The notes: generated by a model from the letters alone, not told the origin. A DNA stretch of 64,000 nt from Alnus glutinosa (GCF_958979055.1 NC_084886.1:14046154-14110153), one strand, 5' to 3'; numbered from the stretch's first letter, positions 10,106-21,304 are shown. Program-made: numbers and translations.

Positions 10106-13100
10106 TCCCCGCTCAAGTTGATGGGGATAGAATCAACCATCAACTTGCCACGAAGAAGAAGAAACCGGGCCTTGGACAGGCCTTTGGTGAAAATATCCGA
10201 AGGCTGAGAATGGGTAGAGATGTAGCGAGCCAAGAGATCTTTGTTGAAGATTTTCTCGCGAATAAAATGATAGTCCACCTCGATGTGTTTCGTGCGTGCG
10301 TGAAACACTGGATTCGAGGAGAGGGAGAGAGCTCCAAGGTTATCAACCCAAAGACATGGAGTTTGAAGGAGAGGAACTCGAAGCTCTTGGAAGAGCATAC
10401 GAAGCCAATACATTTCAGCAACAGTGAGAGCCATGGATCGATACTCGGCTTCGGTGCTCGATCTTGCAATAACAGCTTGTTTCTTGGCAGCCCAAGATAT
10501 GAGGCAGGGCCCGAGGTAAATACCATAACCAGTAGTTGATTTGCGATCGTCAGGGCTTCCGGCCCAATCGGAATCACAGTAACCATTGAGGTGCAAGGAG
10601 CCGCGAGTGTAATGGAGACCAAACTCCACGGTACCTTTCAAGTAGCGTAGAACACGCTTGGCAGCAACCATATGGACAGTGGTGGGAGAGTGCAGAAACT
10701 GACAGAGTTGGTTTACGCTGTAGGCGATGTCAGGGCGGGTGAGGGTGCAATATTGCAAAGCTCCCACAATGTGTCGATATTCAGAGGGGTCAGTGAGTGG
10801 ATCCCCATCAAACCTGGAGAGTTTTCGGTCAGTGGAGCACAGTGTGGAGGCAGGCTTAGCTCCTTCCATGTGTATCCAATGCAGAAGATCAGATACATAT
10901 TTGCTTTGATTGAGGTGGAGAGCATTGGGCAGCCGGGTGACTTGAATGCCCAAAAAATAGGAAAGAGGCCCCAAGTCTTTGACAGCAAAGTCCTGTTGAA
11001 GGTGAGCAATGAGACCTGAAACAGCAGAGGAAGAGTTGCTGGAGACAAGGATGTCATCCACATAGATGAGAACAAATACATGTATAGAATGCATATGAAA
11101 CATGAACAGAGAAGTGTCTACAGCTGAGCTGCTGAAACCGAGTTCCAAAAGGGCTTGAGAAAGGCGCATGAACCAGGCCCTAGGTGCCTGTTTCAGGCCA
11201 TAAATGGACTTCCGGAGCCTGCATACATGATCAGGAAATTGGGGATCCTCGAACCCTTTAGGTTGTTCCATGAGGACCTCCTCTTCAAGGTGGCCATGGA
11301 GAAATGCGTTGGAGATGTCAAGCTGATGAATAACCCAATTAAAATGCACAGCAAGGGCTAACACCAGACGGATTGTGGCTGGCTTAATGACCGGGCTGAA
11401 GGTCTCATGAAAGTCCACACCCTCTTCCTGATCAAACCCTTTGGCAACAAGGCGGGCCTTATACCTGTCAATGGTGCCATCAGCTCTTTGTTTAAGCTTG
11501 AAAACCCACTTATTTCGAACAACTTTCTGGTGGGAGGGCCTTGGACATAAAGTCCATGTGTTGTTGGTCATGAGGGCATGGTATTCGGCTTGCATAGCAG
11601 CAAGCCAACAGGGGTTCTTCACTGCTTGTTGGAAGGTCTTAGGTTTGGCAGGAAGAGTGGTGGAGGTCAGTACAAGTAGGGGATATTTGGTAGAGGAGTA
11701 AAGCTTGTAGTCTGAAAAGGTTTTAGGACGGAGAGAATTGGTATGGGATCTTGTAAGCATGGTATGAGTAGGTGGAGCATTGGCAGGAGCCAGGGGTAAG
11801 GCAGGTAGCGTGGCAATGGAGGGGGAGTCAGGAATGGGAGAGGGAGCCGAGATAGGAGAGATTGGTGGGTCTAAGGTAGGTCCTAAGTCAGGAGGAGAGG
11901 TCAGGGAAGTTGGAGTGTCAGGGTCAGGGGAAAGGGCAGGGCCTAACACAGGGCATGAACTAGAGGCAGGGGGGGATGAGAGAGGCTGAGGCTCAATAGG
12001 ACTAGAAGGAGGGGAAGATGGGGAGAGTGGAGGCTCAATAGAAGGAGGGATATCCGTAGGAGGGAAGCACACAAGTGAGGAAGAGGAGATACCTGGTGGA
12101 AGTGTGAAGGCAGCATTTGAAGGAGGAACCACTGCAGGGCCTTGGGAAGCAGGTTGCTCGCGGGCTGGAAACTGCAACTCATCGAAGATAACATGACGTG
12201 AGGTATAAACCCGGTTAGTTTGCATGTCAAGACACCGAAAGCCTTTTTGGGTGCTGCTGTAGCCAAGGAAGATGCATCTTGTGCTCCTAAAGGCAAGTTT
12301 ATGAGGAGCGTATGGTCTGAGAAGGGGGTAGCAGGCACAACCAAATATCTTGAGAAGGGAGTAATCAGGGTGTTTGTGAAGGAGTTTAAAGTAAGGGGAA
12401 TGGTGATCTAAAACAGGGGTGGGAAGGCGGTTGATCAAGTATACGGCTGTGAGGAAGGCATCAACCCAATAAGTGGAGGAAAGGTGAGATTGAGCCAAGA
12501 GTGTCAAACCAGTTTCGGTGATATGTCTGTGTTTGCGCTCAGAAACACCATTCTGTTCCGAGGTGTAAGGGCAGGTGAATCGGTGAAGGATGCCATGATT
12601 GTCAGTGAAGGACTTGAAGGCCATAGACACATACTCTCCTCCATTGTCAGTTTGGAGCTGTTTAATGGAGCAGGAGAAGATGTTTTCAACCAGAGTTTTA
12701 AATTTCACAAAACAGGGAAGAACATCAGATTTTTGTCTCAATGGGTAGAGCCATGTAAACCGGGAGTAGTCATCTATAAACAAGACATAGAATTTGCAAC
12801 CACTTTGAGACAAGATGGGGGAGGTCCACACATCCGAGTGTATTAACTCAAGAGGCTGTGTGGAGAGGCGATGAGAGTCAGGAAAAGGTAATTTTTTGCT
12901 TTTAGAAATTTGACAGGAATCACAAGTTTTATTAATCTTAGTAGAACCAGTACAGGGCAGCAATGATTGCTGAAACAATTTATTTAAGGCAGAAATTGAA
13001 GGATGTCCAAGTCTAGAGTGCCAAATATCAGCCGAGGCAGTGACTCCTAGGAAGGCAGTGAAGCGAGAAATGAAGGCTGCATAGGAGAGAAATGGAGCTC

Positions 13101-14514
13101 TGGATTGGACTTTATTCGATTGGAGTTGCTGGAGGTAGATAGGGTAGAGACCTGCTTCACTCGGCCCTTGCAAGAGAATCTCCTTGGTCTGCATATCCTT
13201 AATGGTAAAGTGAGTAGATGTTAGGATAAAATAACAGTTGTTATCTTTGCAAAATTGCTGGATAGAAAGTAAGTTAGCCGAAGCATTAGGACAATGTAAA
13301 ATTTTGTGAAGATAAAATTGAGAAGTAGGGGTATTGATGAGTGAAGAACCAGTGTTGGCAATCTGCAAGCCTCCTCCATTCCCTACTGTGACACGATCCT
13401 GACCCTGGTAAGGCTGCTGTTGTAGTGAGAGTTTCTCCAATTCAGAGGTTACATGATGATTAGCACCGCTGTCCAAGTACCACGGTTGTTCAACTTCAGG
13501 AGGGGCAGGTGTGTAGGCAGCCATGGCGGCCAATTGAGCAGGGGGATGACGACCTTGGAAGGCAAAATCCATTCTATGGTAGCAGTCCAGGGCTTGGTGA
13601 CTGATCTTTCCACAAATCTGACATGGAAGCCTATTGTGAGAAGATGAAGATTTCTCATACTGAAAGTGAGCAGGATGCTTAGAAGAGATTGATGATTGCT
13701 GCTGTGAAGGTTGAGACCCTGCAAAGAAGGGCTGATGGTGGGACTGTCGAGGTAGGTGCCGGCCATATTGAGGAGCCCGGTATTTCTTGGAAGGATTTTG
13801 GTTTTTCTGTCTGTTAAGATGGAAAGCAAACTGACCTCCATCTGGTTGAAGAGGTTTCTGATGGACTTCAAGGAGTTGTTCATAGTTGAGCAACTCAGTT
13901 TGGAAATCTTCAAATGGGACTGCTATGTCGCGATTGCCATAACTGAATGTTGTAACAAAGGTGTGATATGAAGGGTTGAGGCCTCCAATCACATAGGAAA
14001 TCAAATCTTCATCGTCAACTCCCTTGCCAATGGCTGCAAGTTGGTCAGCTAGGCTCTTGGCAGTGAGGAGATAATCCGTGCAGGTTTTGGAGCCTTGGTT
14101 GATGGTCTGGAGCTGACGCTTGAGGCTGGTGATTCTGGTCCGAGAGGTGGGTGTAAACCTTTTTGCAAGATGAGCCCAAACCTGTTGTGCAGTGGAGAGT
14201 CCATAGACCATGGACAAGACCTTCTCAGAGAGAGTTGCATTTAGCCAGGCCAGTACAAACTGGTCCTTTTTCTGCCATACCAGAAAATCTGGATTTATGG
14301 TAGATGTGGGTTTGCCCTCTGCATCAGCAATGAACTTGGAGGGACAAACTGCCGAGCCATCAATGATGCCTAGCAGGTCGTGTGTGCTTAAGGCAGGAAT
14401 GAACTGCGTGGTCCAACTCATGTAGTTGTTTGGACCCTCAAGCTTGGTTGTCACCAAGGAAGTGATGTTGGGGACAACAAATGAAGAGGCAGAAACTGCA
14501 GATGAGGAAGCCAT
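9952..14514 (-). CDS. copia gag-pol polyprotein, intact frame
   Basis: One uninterrupted frame of 1520 codons encoding all proteins for retrotransposition through an RNA intermediate. In order: Gag (UBN2-like, about residues 1-230); CCHC knuckle CQICGKISHQALDC at 298-311; aspartic protease DSGA at 348-351; integrase HHCC zinc region about 499-534 (WHSRLGH, CDSC); integrase catalytic D561, D623 (TDNGGEY) and E659; a proline/serine-rich linker about 785-915; reverse transcriptase about 965-1210 with YVDD at 1151-1154; RNase H with CDSDWAG and SSTEAEY. The order protease-integrase-RT-RNase H defines copia. There is no stop before the 3' LTR, so the last 50 or so residues are LTR-encoded. Expression would start from the LTR at 14584-14976. 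It looks potentially autonomous. Confidence 0.95.
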   Translation of the reverse strand: MASSSAVSASSFVVPNITSLVTTKLEGPNNYMSWTTQFIPALSTHDLLGIIDGSAVCPSKFIADAEGKPTSTINPDFLVWQKKDQFVLAWLNATLSEKVLSMVYGLSTAQQVWAHLAKRFTPTSRTRITSLKRQLQTINQGSKTCTDYLLTAKSLADQLAAIGKGVDDEDLISYVIGGLNPSYHTFVTTFSYGNRDIAVPFEDFQTELLNYEQLLEVHQKPLQPDGGQFAFHLNRQKNQNPSKKYRAPQYGRHLPRQSHHQPFFAGSQPSQQQSSISSKHPAHFQYEKSSSSHNRLPCQICGKISHQALDCYHRMDFAFQGRHPPAQLAAMAAYTPAPPEVEQPWYLDSGANHHVTSELEKLSLQQQPYQGQDRVTVGNGGGLQIANTGSSLINTPTSQFYLHKILHCPNASANLLSIQQFCKDNNCYFILTSTHFTIKDMQTKEILLQGPSEAGLYPIYLQQLQSNKVQSRAPFLSYAAFISRFTAFLGVTASADIWHSRLGHPSISALNKLFQQSLLPCTGSTKINKTCDSCQISKSKKLPFPDSHRLSTQPLELIHSDVWTSPILSQSGCKFYVLFIDDYSRFTWLYPLRQKSDVLPCFVKFKTLVENIFSCSIKQLQTDNGGEYVSMAFKSFTDNHGILHRFTCPYTSEQNGVSERKHRHITETGLTLLAQSHLSSTYWVDAFLTAVYLINRLPTPVLDHHSPYFKLLHKHPDYSLLKIFGCACYPLLRPYAPHKLAFRSTRCIFLGYSSTQKGFRCLDMQTNRVYTSRHVIFDELQFPAREQPASQGPAVVPPSNAAFTLPPGISSSSLVCFPPTDIPPSIEPPLSPSSPPSSPIEPQPLSSPPASSSCPVLGPALSPDPDTPTSLTSPPDLGPTLDPPISPISAPSPIPDSPSIATLPALPLAPANAPPTHTMLTRSHTNSLRPKTFSDYKLYSSTKYPLLVLTSTTLPAKPKTFQQAVKNPCWLAAMQAEYHALMTNNTWTLCPRPSHQKVVRNKWVFKLKQRADGTIDRYKARLVAKGFDQEEGVDFHETFSPVIKPATIRLVLALAVHFNWVIHQLDISNAFLHGHLEEEVLMEQPKGFEDPQFPDHVCRLRKSIYGLKQAPRAWFMRLSQALLELGFSSSAVDTSLFMFHMHSIHVFVLIYVDDILVSSNSSSAVSGLIAHLQQDFAVKDLGPLSYFLGIQVTRLPNALHLNQSKYVSDLLHWIHMEGAKPASTLCSTDRKLSRFDGDPLTDPSEYRHIVGALQYCTLTRPDIAYSVNQLCQFLHSPTTVHMVAAKRVLRYLKGTVEFGLHYTRGSLHLNGYCDSDWAGSPDDRKSTTGYGIYLGPCLISWAAKKQAVIARSSTEAEYRSMALTVAEMYWLRMLFQELRVPLLQTPCLWVDNLGALSLSSNPVFHARTKHIEVDYHFIREKIFNKDLLARYISTHSQPSDIFTKGLSKARFLLLRGKLMVDSIPINLSGDVKDLLSTSSIKGSCRENSAANHAADECVRIAPAHAVNFPNSCNQSRSMQT

Positions 14515-14570
14515 TGACGCAATGGATGGGAAGCTTAGTGATAGGATCGGAGGGGGGGTTAGCCAATAGA

Positions 14571-14583
14571 GGCTCTGATACCA
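14571..14583 (-). other. Primer binding site (initiator Met tRNA)
   Basis: In element orientation TGGTATCAGAGCC directly follows the 5' LTR. This is the standard plant copia primer site, complementary to the 3' end of initiator methionine tRNA. Confidence 0.9.
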
Positions 14584-14976
14584 AGTTTGAAAATCAGTAT
14601 GATTGCTGTATTAATCGATGATTTACAATGAGATGAACATCTCAATATATACAGGGAGAATACATGATGAAAAGGAAAGACAGTGTATATAATCAAGCTA
14701 TTCTATATTGGAGATGAGTGTATTAGGAAAGTTTCCTTAGTGGGTGATCTTCGTTGTCTGCACTTTCCTTCTTAAGTTGGATATGCTGCGTGGACTGCCT
14801 TGTATAGCTGAGGCATTTCCTTTCATGTCTGCATGCTGCGTGATTGGTTGCATGAGTTGGGAAAATTGACTGCATGAGCTGGAGCTATGCGCACACACTC
14901 ATCTGCAGCATGATTTGCTGCAGAATTCTCTCGGCAGCTTCCTTTGATTGAGGAGGTGGATAACAGATCCTTAACA
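14584..14976 (-). repeat. 5' LTR of the copia element
   Basis: 393 bp and nearly identical to 9713-10105 (three differences). It should hold the promoter for the element and is followed on the plus strand by the second tcgca target copy. Confidence 0.93.
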
Positions 14977-14981
14977 TCGCA

Positions 14982-15341
14982 TTCTTCAACGTCTCCCATA
15001 ATCATCTCACGGGACCTATACCACATGGTAATCAGTTTGAAACATTCTCAGACAGTTCGTTTAGTGGTAATTCTGAATTATGCGGACGCCCTTTGTCAAA
15101 GAAATGTGAAAATTCAGAAGACTCACCACCTCCACCTCCAACCTCTGAAAAGAATCAAAACTCATCATTTTTGTTTGAATTCAGTTGGAAAGTAGTTGTT
15201 ATGGGATATGGTTGTGGAATCATATTTGGACTTATTGTTGGACAAATTGTGTTCACAAAGAAGCATGATTTGGTTATGAAGACTTTTGCAATCAAGCAGC
15301 CAACGCGAAAAAGGGTGAATCGGAGAAGATACAGAAATTAA
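14982..15341 (+). pseudogene. LRR receptor-like protein, segment 3 of 3
   Basis: C-terminal part of the same receptor-like protein, in frame with segment 2 once the copia element and one tcgca are removed. It holds the final LRR and cap (NVSHNHLTGPIPHGNQFETF, then NSELCGRPLSKKC), an acidic/proline stretch (ENSEDSPPPPP), a transmembrane helix (VVVMGYGCGIIFGLIVGQIV) and a short basic cytoplasmic tail ending RRRYRN, then a stop. There is no kinase domain, which separates RLPs from receptor kinases. Isolated like this it has no promoter or signal peptide of its own. Confidence 0.9.
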
Positions 15342-16216
15342 ATATAATCAGCTAAGGTACGTGTTTCCTAGCCATTTAACAGCAATAAATTGGCTTTCCT
15401 TTTTTCCTTTAATGGTTTAGAGGGATAATGAATAGCATGATTGTACTAGCCGAAAGGAATTGGTTGCCTCCACAAATATGAATGCAATAAGTTTATGTAG
15501 TACCTTTTTCTCTTCTTTTTTTGGTCCAAGATAATGTCTGGCATAAAAATATTAAAGGCCAAAAGTTGCTATTTTTTATTTCTCAAAACCAATTAACTAT
15601 AAGAGAAAAAAGAGAATTCTTACAATTTAAAACTAATATTGCCAATAACGAGGTTAATTTTCCTGAGTTTCTTATACTGGAACGAGCTTTAATTTGTCAC
15701 TCATCGCAGCTCATTTCGACGAGGCCTTTGAGTATAATAACAGCCCAATTTAAAGTAAACCATTTGAATTCCATATCTACTATGTGTTCGTGTGAGAGCA
15801 CCGAATTTGGAATGCTAATAGTTTGTAGCTTGTGGGGTTATTCGTTATATGGGCCGCTTTTGGATAATCAACATAATATGGGCTTCGGGAATTGGGTAAA
15901 ACTAAGCCTTCTTCCTATTCTAATGTGCTTTAGTTTCAGCCCAATATCTTTTCAATTTGTTTCTTTTTTTTTGGTGAACGTTGGAGCGGCCGGGCGGGGA
16001 TCTTCTAAACAAGAGAAAATTGTTACCTCCATATATTATTCAAAGTAAATTACGTAGGAATTCTGTTGTTGCTAGTCCTCTTCATTGAAATTTTTCTTTA
16101 TTGTTTCATAGTTAGACTATACAATTTATTTATTTTTTTAAATTTCACAAGTCAAAAACTTCTCTAAAACAAGATTAAAATTCAAAATTTCTTTGAAAAA
16201 TCATATGAATTACCCT
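15342..16216. other. 3' flank of the receptor gene, gene-free
   Basis: AT-rich. An open frame at 15521-16048 has no recognisable domain, odd composition and no coding context, so I do not treat it as a gene. Confidence 0.45.
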
Positions 16217-16225
16217 TTTTCTTTT

Positions 16226-17026
16226 GGGATAATTGCACCGTTAGTCCCTGTGGTATACCATAATTATTTTTCACTCCCTATGGTTTAAAAAGTTCATGGG
16301 AGGTCCTCGTGATATGCAATAATCACAAATCGATCCCTGACGTCAAATTCTGTTAAATTTTTAAACAGATTCCGTCAAATGCCACGTCAACGACATGTGT
16401 CGCCAATAAGATGGCGACACGTGTCCACCGTAATAAAAAAATATAATTTTTTTTTTTTAAAAAAAAAAAACTTATTTTTTTAAAAAAAAATTCAAAAAAA
16501 AATTTCAAAAAAAAAAAAAAAAACTAAAGGGGCCGGCCGCCCCCAGCCACTGGGGGTGGCCGCGCGCCACCCCCAATGGCCGTAGGGGGTGGCGCGCGGC
16601 CACCCCCCGTGGCCGGGGGTGGCGCGGAGCCACCCCAGTGGCCTGGGGTGGCCATCGGGCCACCCCTAGATCTTCCAGGGGTGGCCCAAAGGCCACCCCC
16701 TGTGGCTTGGGGGTGGCCGGCCCCTTCAGTTTTTTTTTTTTTTTGTTTTTTTTTTTTTTGAATTTTTTTTTAAAAAAATAAGTATTTTTATTTTTTTTAA
16801 AAAAATTATATTTTTTTATTACGGTGGACACGTGTCGCTATCTTATTAGCGACACGTGTCGCTGACGTGGCATTTGACGGAATCTGTTAAAAAATTTAAC
16901 AGAATTTGACGCCAATGATCGATTTGTAATTATTGCATATCACGAGGACCTCCCATGAACTTTTTAAACCATAGGGAGTAAAAAATAACTATGGTATACC
17001 ACAGGGACCAACGGTGCAATTATCCC
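16226..17026. mobile_element. MULE-like foldback element with GC-rich core
   Basis: An 801 bp, almost fully palindromic element. The ends GGGATAATTGCACCGTT and its inverted copy are flanked by a 9 bp duplication ttttctttt (16217-16225 and 17027-17035), the length made by Mutator-like transposases. Both arms pass through an ACACGTGTC-rich block and poly(A)/poly(T) tracts to a GC-rich core (about 16530-16720) made of alternating GGGGTGGC and GCCACCCC motifs. No transposase is encoded; frames through the core are artefacts. Confidence 0.85.
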
Positions 17027-17035
17027 TTTTCTTTT

Positions 17036-18510
17036 TTCCTTTCTTTCAAGTACGGATTGTTGTCGGTCAAACTTCGTATCTGTAAAACTAAGAATCAACA
17101 GATCGGCATGGTGTTCTTTTTGATCTGTCCTTAGGATCGAGATCTTACAATCATCTAATGCATCTTGAAGAATATTTTCTTTTAAAAAAAAAAAAAAAAA
17201 GAACATAATCACAAGAAGTCATGAATAAACCATTTTACACAGCTCAAAGATGGTTTTCCTGGTCAACCGAAAATGTTTTCAGTTTGATCAAAATTTTCAA
17301 TCGTACCCATCATACACCGAAAAATTGGGAAAACCATACCTTTTACAGAAAAATGTTTTACGTCGAAAGAAATAGAACCTAAATGAATTAATTATATTAA
17401 GGAAAAAATCTAAAAAATCCCCCTCAAACTAACAGTCGATTTTAAAATAATCTTATGAATTTTTAAGTGTCCTAAACTGACCCATCAAACTACCAAGGTT
17501 TGCCAAAAAAAACAACTTTTTTCCGATAATATCCTTATTCTCTTTTAAAAAAAAATTAATAAAAAAACTATTTTTTAAACAAGAAAAAAAAAATATGAGA
17601 AGCACTAAATTTGTTTTTAATCGTATTAAACAGTGATATATGAGAATAAGAGATACTAGAAATTACAAGACATCCAAACACAGCCTAAGTAATCTAATTT
17701 AATTCTAATTGAGATACAGATGATTTTTCATCATTATATGTGTGCAGTAATAAATGCAAATAGCCTTATGCTTGAAGAAAACAATACAATGAAAAAATAC
17801 ATACTACAATCACTTTAAAGAAAAAACAAATAAAGCTCCAAAGGAAACACCTTGAGAGGTGACATTTTCGTAAGACCTTCAACTGTTGTCTTCAAGATTT
17901 GTATTTCCTTTTCACTTTTACATAATAATAATAATTAAAAAAAAAAAAAAAAAAAAGGTCTTGGATGTTTAAAATTTTCTCTTCTGCAAACATCTTCAAA
18001 TTTTGTGAATATCATAAAAAAAAAAATTCCAAAATATTCCTATAAGGTCCCATTTAATCCAAAGGATATGCAACCAGCAACCTTAACGAAAATTTAAGAG
18101 ATAATTACATTTTTTTTCATAGAATACCACCCTCTGTTAACATGCTTCCATGAACTGACACATCAACTATAAAAAAGCCTTCAACTATCAATTTTTTACA
18201 TTTTTTCCCTTCCATCAGTCAGACCCATTAACTCGGTGGATCAACGCCTCATGTGACCATCCCATGCAATTTTAATTATTTTTCTTTCTCTTTTACCCTC
18301 ACTCCCGCAGCCTATATTTTCTTTCTTTTTATTTGATGTTTCTTCTCACGTGATGTGGACTTCATGTACTTGGTGCCTGCAAGCAACGGCCCAGATCCGC
18401 TCTCAACCTTCTCGCATTCCGTTTATCTTCATGCCCACCTTCAAAGTAGTGACTTCTTTGCACGCTTCACAATACACTCTAGATATATATATATATATAT
18501 ATATATATTT
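17036..18510. other. Gene-free stretch with one repeat end
   Basis: About 17222-17383 resembles the right end of the GCTCCGTTTGTTTCG TIR family (ttttacgtcgaaagaaatagaacc). The remainder is AT-rich with poly(A) runs and a (TA)n tract at 18482-18508. No gene is seen. Confidence 0.45.
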
Positions 18511-18878
18511 GGGAAAAATATATATTAGCCCCTCAAACTACCACTATTTTTTCAGATGGCCCTCCAAACTACCAATGCTTAGATTTTGGCCCCCCAAACT
18601 ACTACTTTATGATTTTTTGGCCCCATCCGTCCATTTATGCCGTCAATTCTAAACAGAATTCCGAAAATACCCTTCCTACACTCTGAAATTCTCACGGTTA
18701 AAGGAGGGGTATTTTCGGATTTTTGGCCAATTTCTGTTAGAATTAACGATATAAATAGACGGATGGGGTCAAAAAATCAGAAAGTGGTAGTTTGGGGGGT
18801 CGGAGTGCAAGTGTTAGTAGTTCAGGGTGCAATCCAAAGAAAGAGTGGTAGTTTGGGGGGCTAATATATATTTTTCCC
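18511..18878. mobile_element. Foldback element, GGGAAAAATATATATTAG ends
   Basis: The left arm (GGGAAAAATATATATTAGCC, then three spaced CCCCTCAAACTACCAC-like repeats) is mirrored on the right (GGGGGGCTAATATATATTTT). About 368 bp and non-coding. The target duplication is uncertain because the flanks are TA and T tracts. Confidence 0.75.
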
Positions 18879-19196
18879 ATTTTTTTTTCTTTCTTCATCG
18901 TTCGTCTTCCTTCTTTAAACTTTTTTCTTCAACTTCCCTTTTTTTCTTTCTCAACGTTTCTTCTTTCTTCTACTTACTTCTTTAACTTTTTTTTTTTTTT
19001 TTTCCTTCAAAATTTCTCCTTTCTTTAAAATATATTCTTCTTCTTTACAGTACAGTAACGGACAGCCAGAAAGTGAACCCTCATCAATAAAAATTAAACG
19101 CGGTGGGTGGCTATGGCCCCAACTGAAAGATGAGATGGAGTCAAGTGCACCATGATGGTTAAAAGTAAGCATAAATTAGTTATTAGAACCCCGGGT
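18879..19196. other. Pyrimidine-rich gene-free stretch
   Basis: CTT-rich sequence followed by short unique DNA. Nothing supportable is seen. Confidence 0.4.
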
Positions 19197-19382
19197 GAAC
19201 AACCTCGAGGCTTCGTGGACAAGACTCATCCTGACTATGTTTGTAAACTTCACAAGTCCTTATACGGTCTCAAACAAGCTCTTCAGGCCTAGTTTAATCG
19301 TCTCTCATCATTTTTGCAGGAACTTGGCTTTGTAGCCTCCTTGGTGGATCCCTCATTGTTTATTTTCACTTATGATTGTAAC
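19197..19382 (+). pseudogene. Ty1/copia reverse transcriptase fragment
   Basis: The plus strand reads a piece of copia [22 protein letters not shown], then [11 protein letters not shown], an in-frame stop, then FLQELGFVASLVDPSLFIF. This corresponds to the region just before the YVDD motif. It is a truncated relic, cut at its 3' end by the TGTAACGTCCCG sequence at 19377, and is not part of the intact element at 9.7-15 kb (opposite strand and diverged). Confidence 0.85.
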
Positions 19383-19744
19383 GTCCCGCCTTTTACAAAA
19401 AGGCATAAGTGAAAAAAAAAAAAATCGATTTCCACGTGACATTACTATAACATCAGAGTTATAAATTGGTAGCGAAAAATATAATTATCCAGTAGACTTT
19501 GATTTAAATAACACGACGGAGCTTCTAACTGAAATACTTCTAGACATCCATTAAAAATACTTAGAACAAATACATGGAAATAGGTATCTTAAATGACACA
19601 AAAGAATACATGAAAATTTTAGCAATTTTCTCAACATAAAATGTTAAAAACACAGAAGACTACAAACAAAATACAATCTATGGGTCTTTAGCTTTAAAAC
19701 CTCTTGAGTTCTAACCTTCATTTATAAAACCTGCACCAATATAC

Positions 19745-19850
<106 letters not shown>

Positions 19851-20091
19851 AAAAACACAAAATACCCTAAGTGAGTCCGCTGTTTCCAATAATAATATGA
19901 ATGCTGATTTATTTAATAAATGCAACATAATGCAGATATGTGTATATATAATATATAATAATAATATGACAGTTTTATATGCAATGTCTTAATTATTTTC
20001 TTTTGCACTTCTCTCATAATAGAACCTACGGTCCGTATTAGCGTGTTGAGGGAAACTACGGTCCCGAGAACCTACGGTCTCCTCACTTAAA

Positions 20092-20275
20092 GGAGTAATG
20101 CTACACATCATCCCTTTGTTTTCCTTTTGTTCCCCCAAAATTGATGTAGCTCTTAAAATCACCATTAAATTTTTGATATATGACTATTGGATTTTGATCT
20201 AATGGCGATTTTAAGAGCCACATTAATTTTGGGAGGACAAAAAGAGGACAATGGGATGATGTGTAGCATTACTCC
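20092..20275. mobile_element. 184 bp MITE
   Basis: Inverted ends GGAGTAATGCTACACATCAT and its complement, flanked by acttaaa (20085-20091 and 20276-20282). It lies within the LTR-like fragment and is therefore younger than it. Non-coding. Confidence 0.8.
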
Positions 20276-21304
20276 ACTTAAAGCTTAATTATATGGGGCT
20301 TAAGGTCTCAGCTGGCCTGTAAACCTACGGTTACAGCATTTGATTATTATCATATTTGCGGGAACCTAAGGTCCCATTGGCAATACTTTCACCCCCCGCT
20401 GCATTCACCAACTTTGTTATTAATTAGTTTAATTAAAAAAATATAACATGTAAATTCACATGCGCAAACAAATTAAATAAAACAGTAAACACAATATTAT
20501 GGAAAAATTCACCAGCTTCGTCTTCAGTAAGTATATAGATACTTACAGCCATTTAGTGCAGTTCTCATACTAGCTCATTATCTGCAATAAATATATATTG
20601 TACACAAAGTGTTAACATCATTTCTTGTGAATATTAATTATATTCGCTTAGGTACACTAATCTTTTTAATTTGGAAAGCCACTAAGCATAACATGTAAAA
20701 ATCTCACCTATTAATTGAATATATACATTTAAATAATACTCGACCCTTTTTCATAAAAATACTAATACTTTTATCAAAACCCAATTACTTTTAAAGAACA
20801 TCAAACCCAATTGTCCAAATACCAAACAACCGGGTAATTATAGAAGATCAAATTGATGGTATGGCCCGGATCTTCTATAAGTATGAGCTTTTTGTATTGA
20901 TTTTAATAAAAACGGTTCTAATTCGAGTTGTTTTAACAAAAACGGCTCTAATTATATTTTGAGCCGTTTTTAATTAAAACAACTCTAATTGGAGCCGTTT
21001 TAATGAAAACGGTTATAATTAGAATTGTTTCAACAAAAATGGTTCCAATTACATTTTGAGCCGTTTTAATTAAAACAATTCCAATTAGAGCCGTTTTCAA
21101 CAAAAACGGCTTCAATTCGATCTAATGGGCAATTGATCCTATCTGATCAATCCAAGTGTGTTACTCTGATAAATCGAACATCCAATCAATCATGGTGCAC
21201 TAGTTTGATCGATCCTAAGTACTAATCTGACCAATCATGATAAGATCATAGGATCGATAGAAGTTATAATTAATACATATAAACCAATATATATATATAT
21301 ATAT

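Larger units (their letters stand above)
9713..14976 (-). mobile_element. Full-length Ty1/copia LTR retrotransposon
   Basis: A 5264 bp element in minus orientation, bounded by two 393 bp LTRs and a 5 bp target duplication tcgca (9708-9712 and 14977-14981). The LTRs begin TGTTAAGG and end TCAAACT in element orientation, so they do not close with the usual CA. By eye they differ at three positions, all A/G transitions, implying a young insertion. The primer binding site abuts the 5' LTR and a purine-rich tract abuts the 3' LTR. It lies in the last LRR region of the receptor gene. Confidence 0.95.

Noticed and set aside
10140..13913. Many 60-154 codon frames on both strands inside the copia element
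   Set aside because: They are shadows of the single gag-pol frame in other phases.
15521..16048. 175-codon plus-strand frame downstream of the receptor pseudogene
   Set aside because: No recognisable domain, no splice or promoter context, composition like surrounding AT-rich DNA.
16505..16831. Pro/Gly/Ala-rich frames in the GC-rich core
   Set aside because: They arise from GGGGTGGC/GCCACCCC repeats in a foldback element; the same happens at 39693-40013 and 49875-50213.
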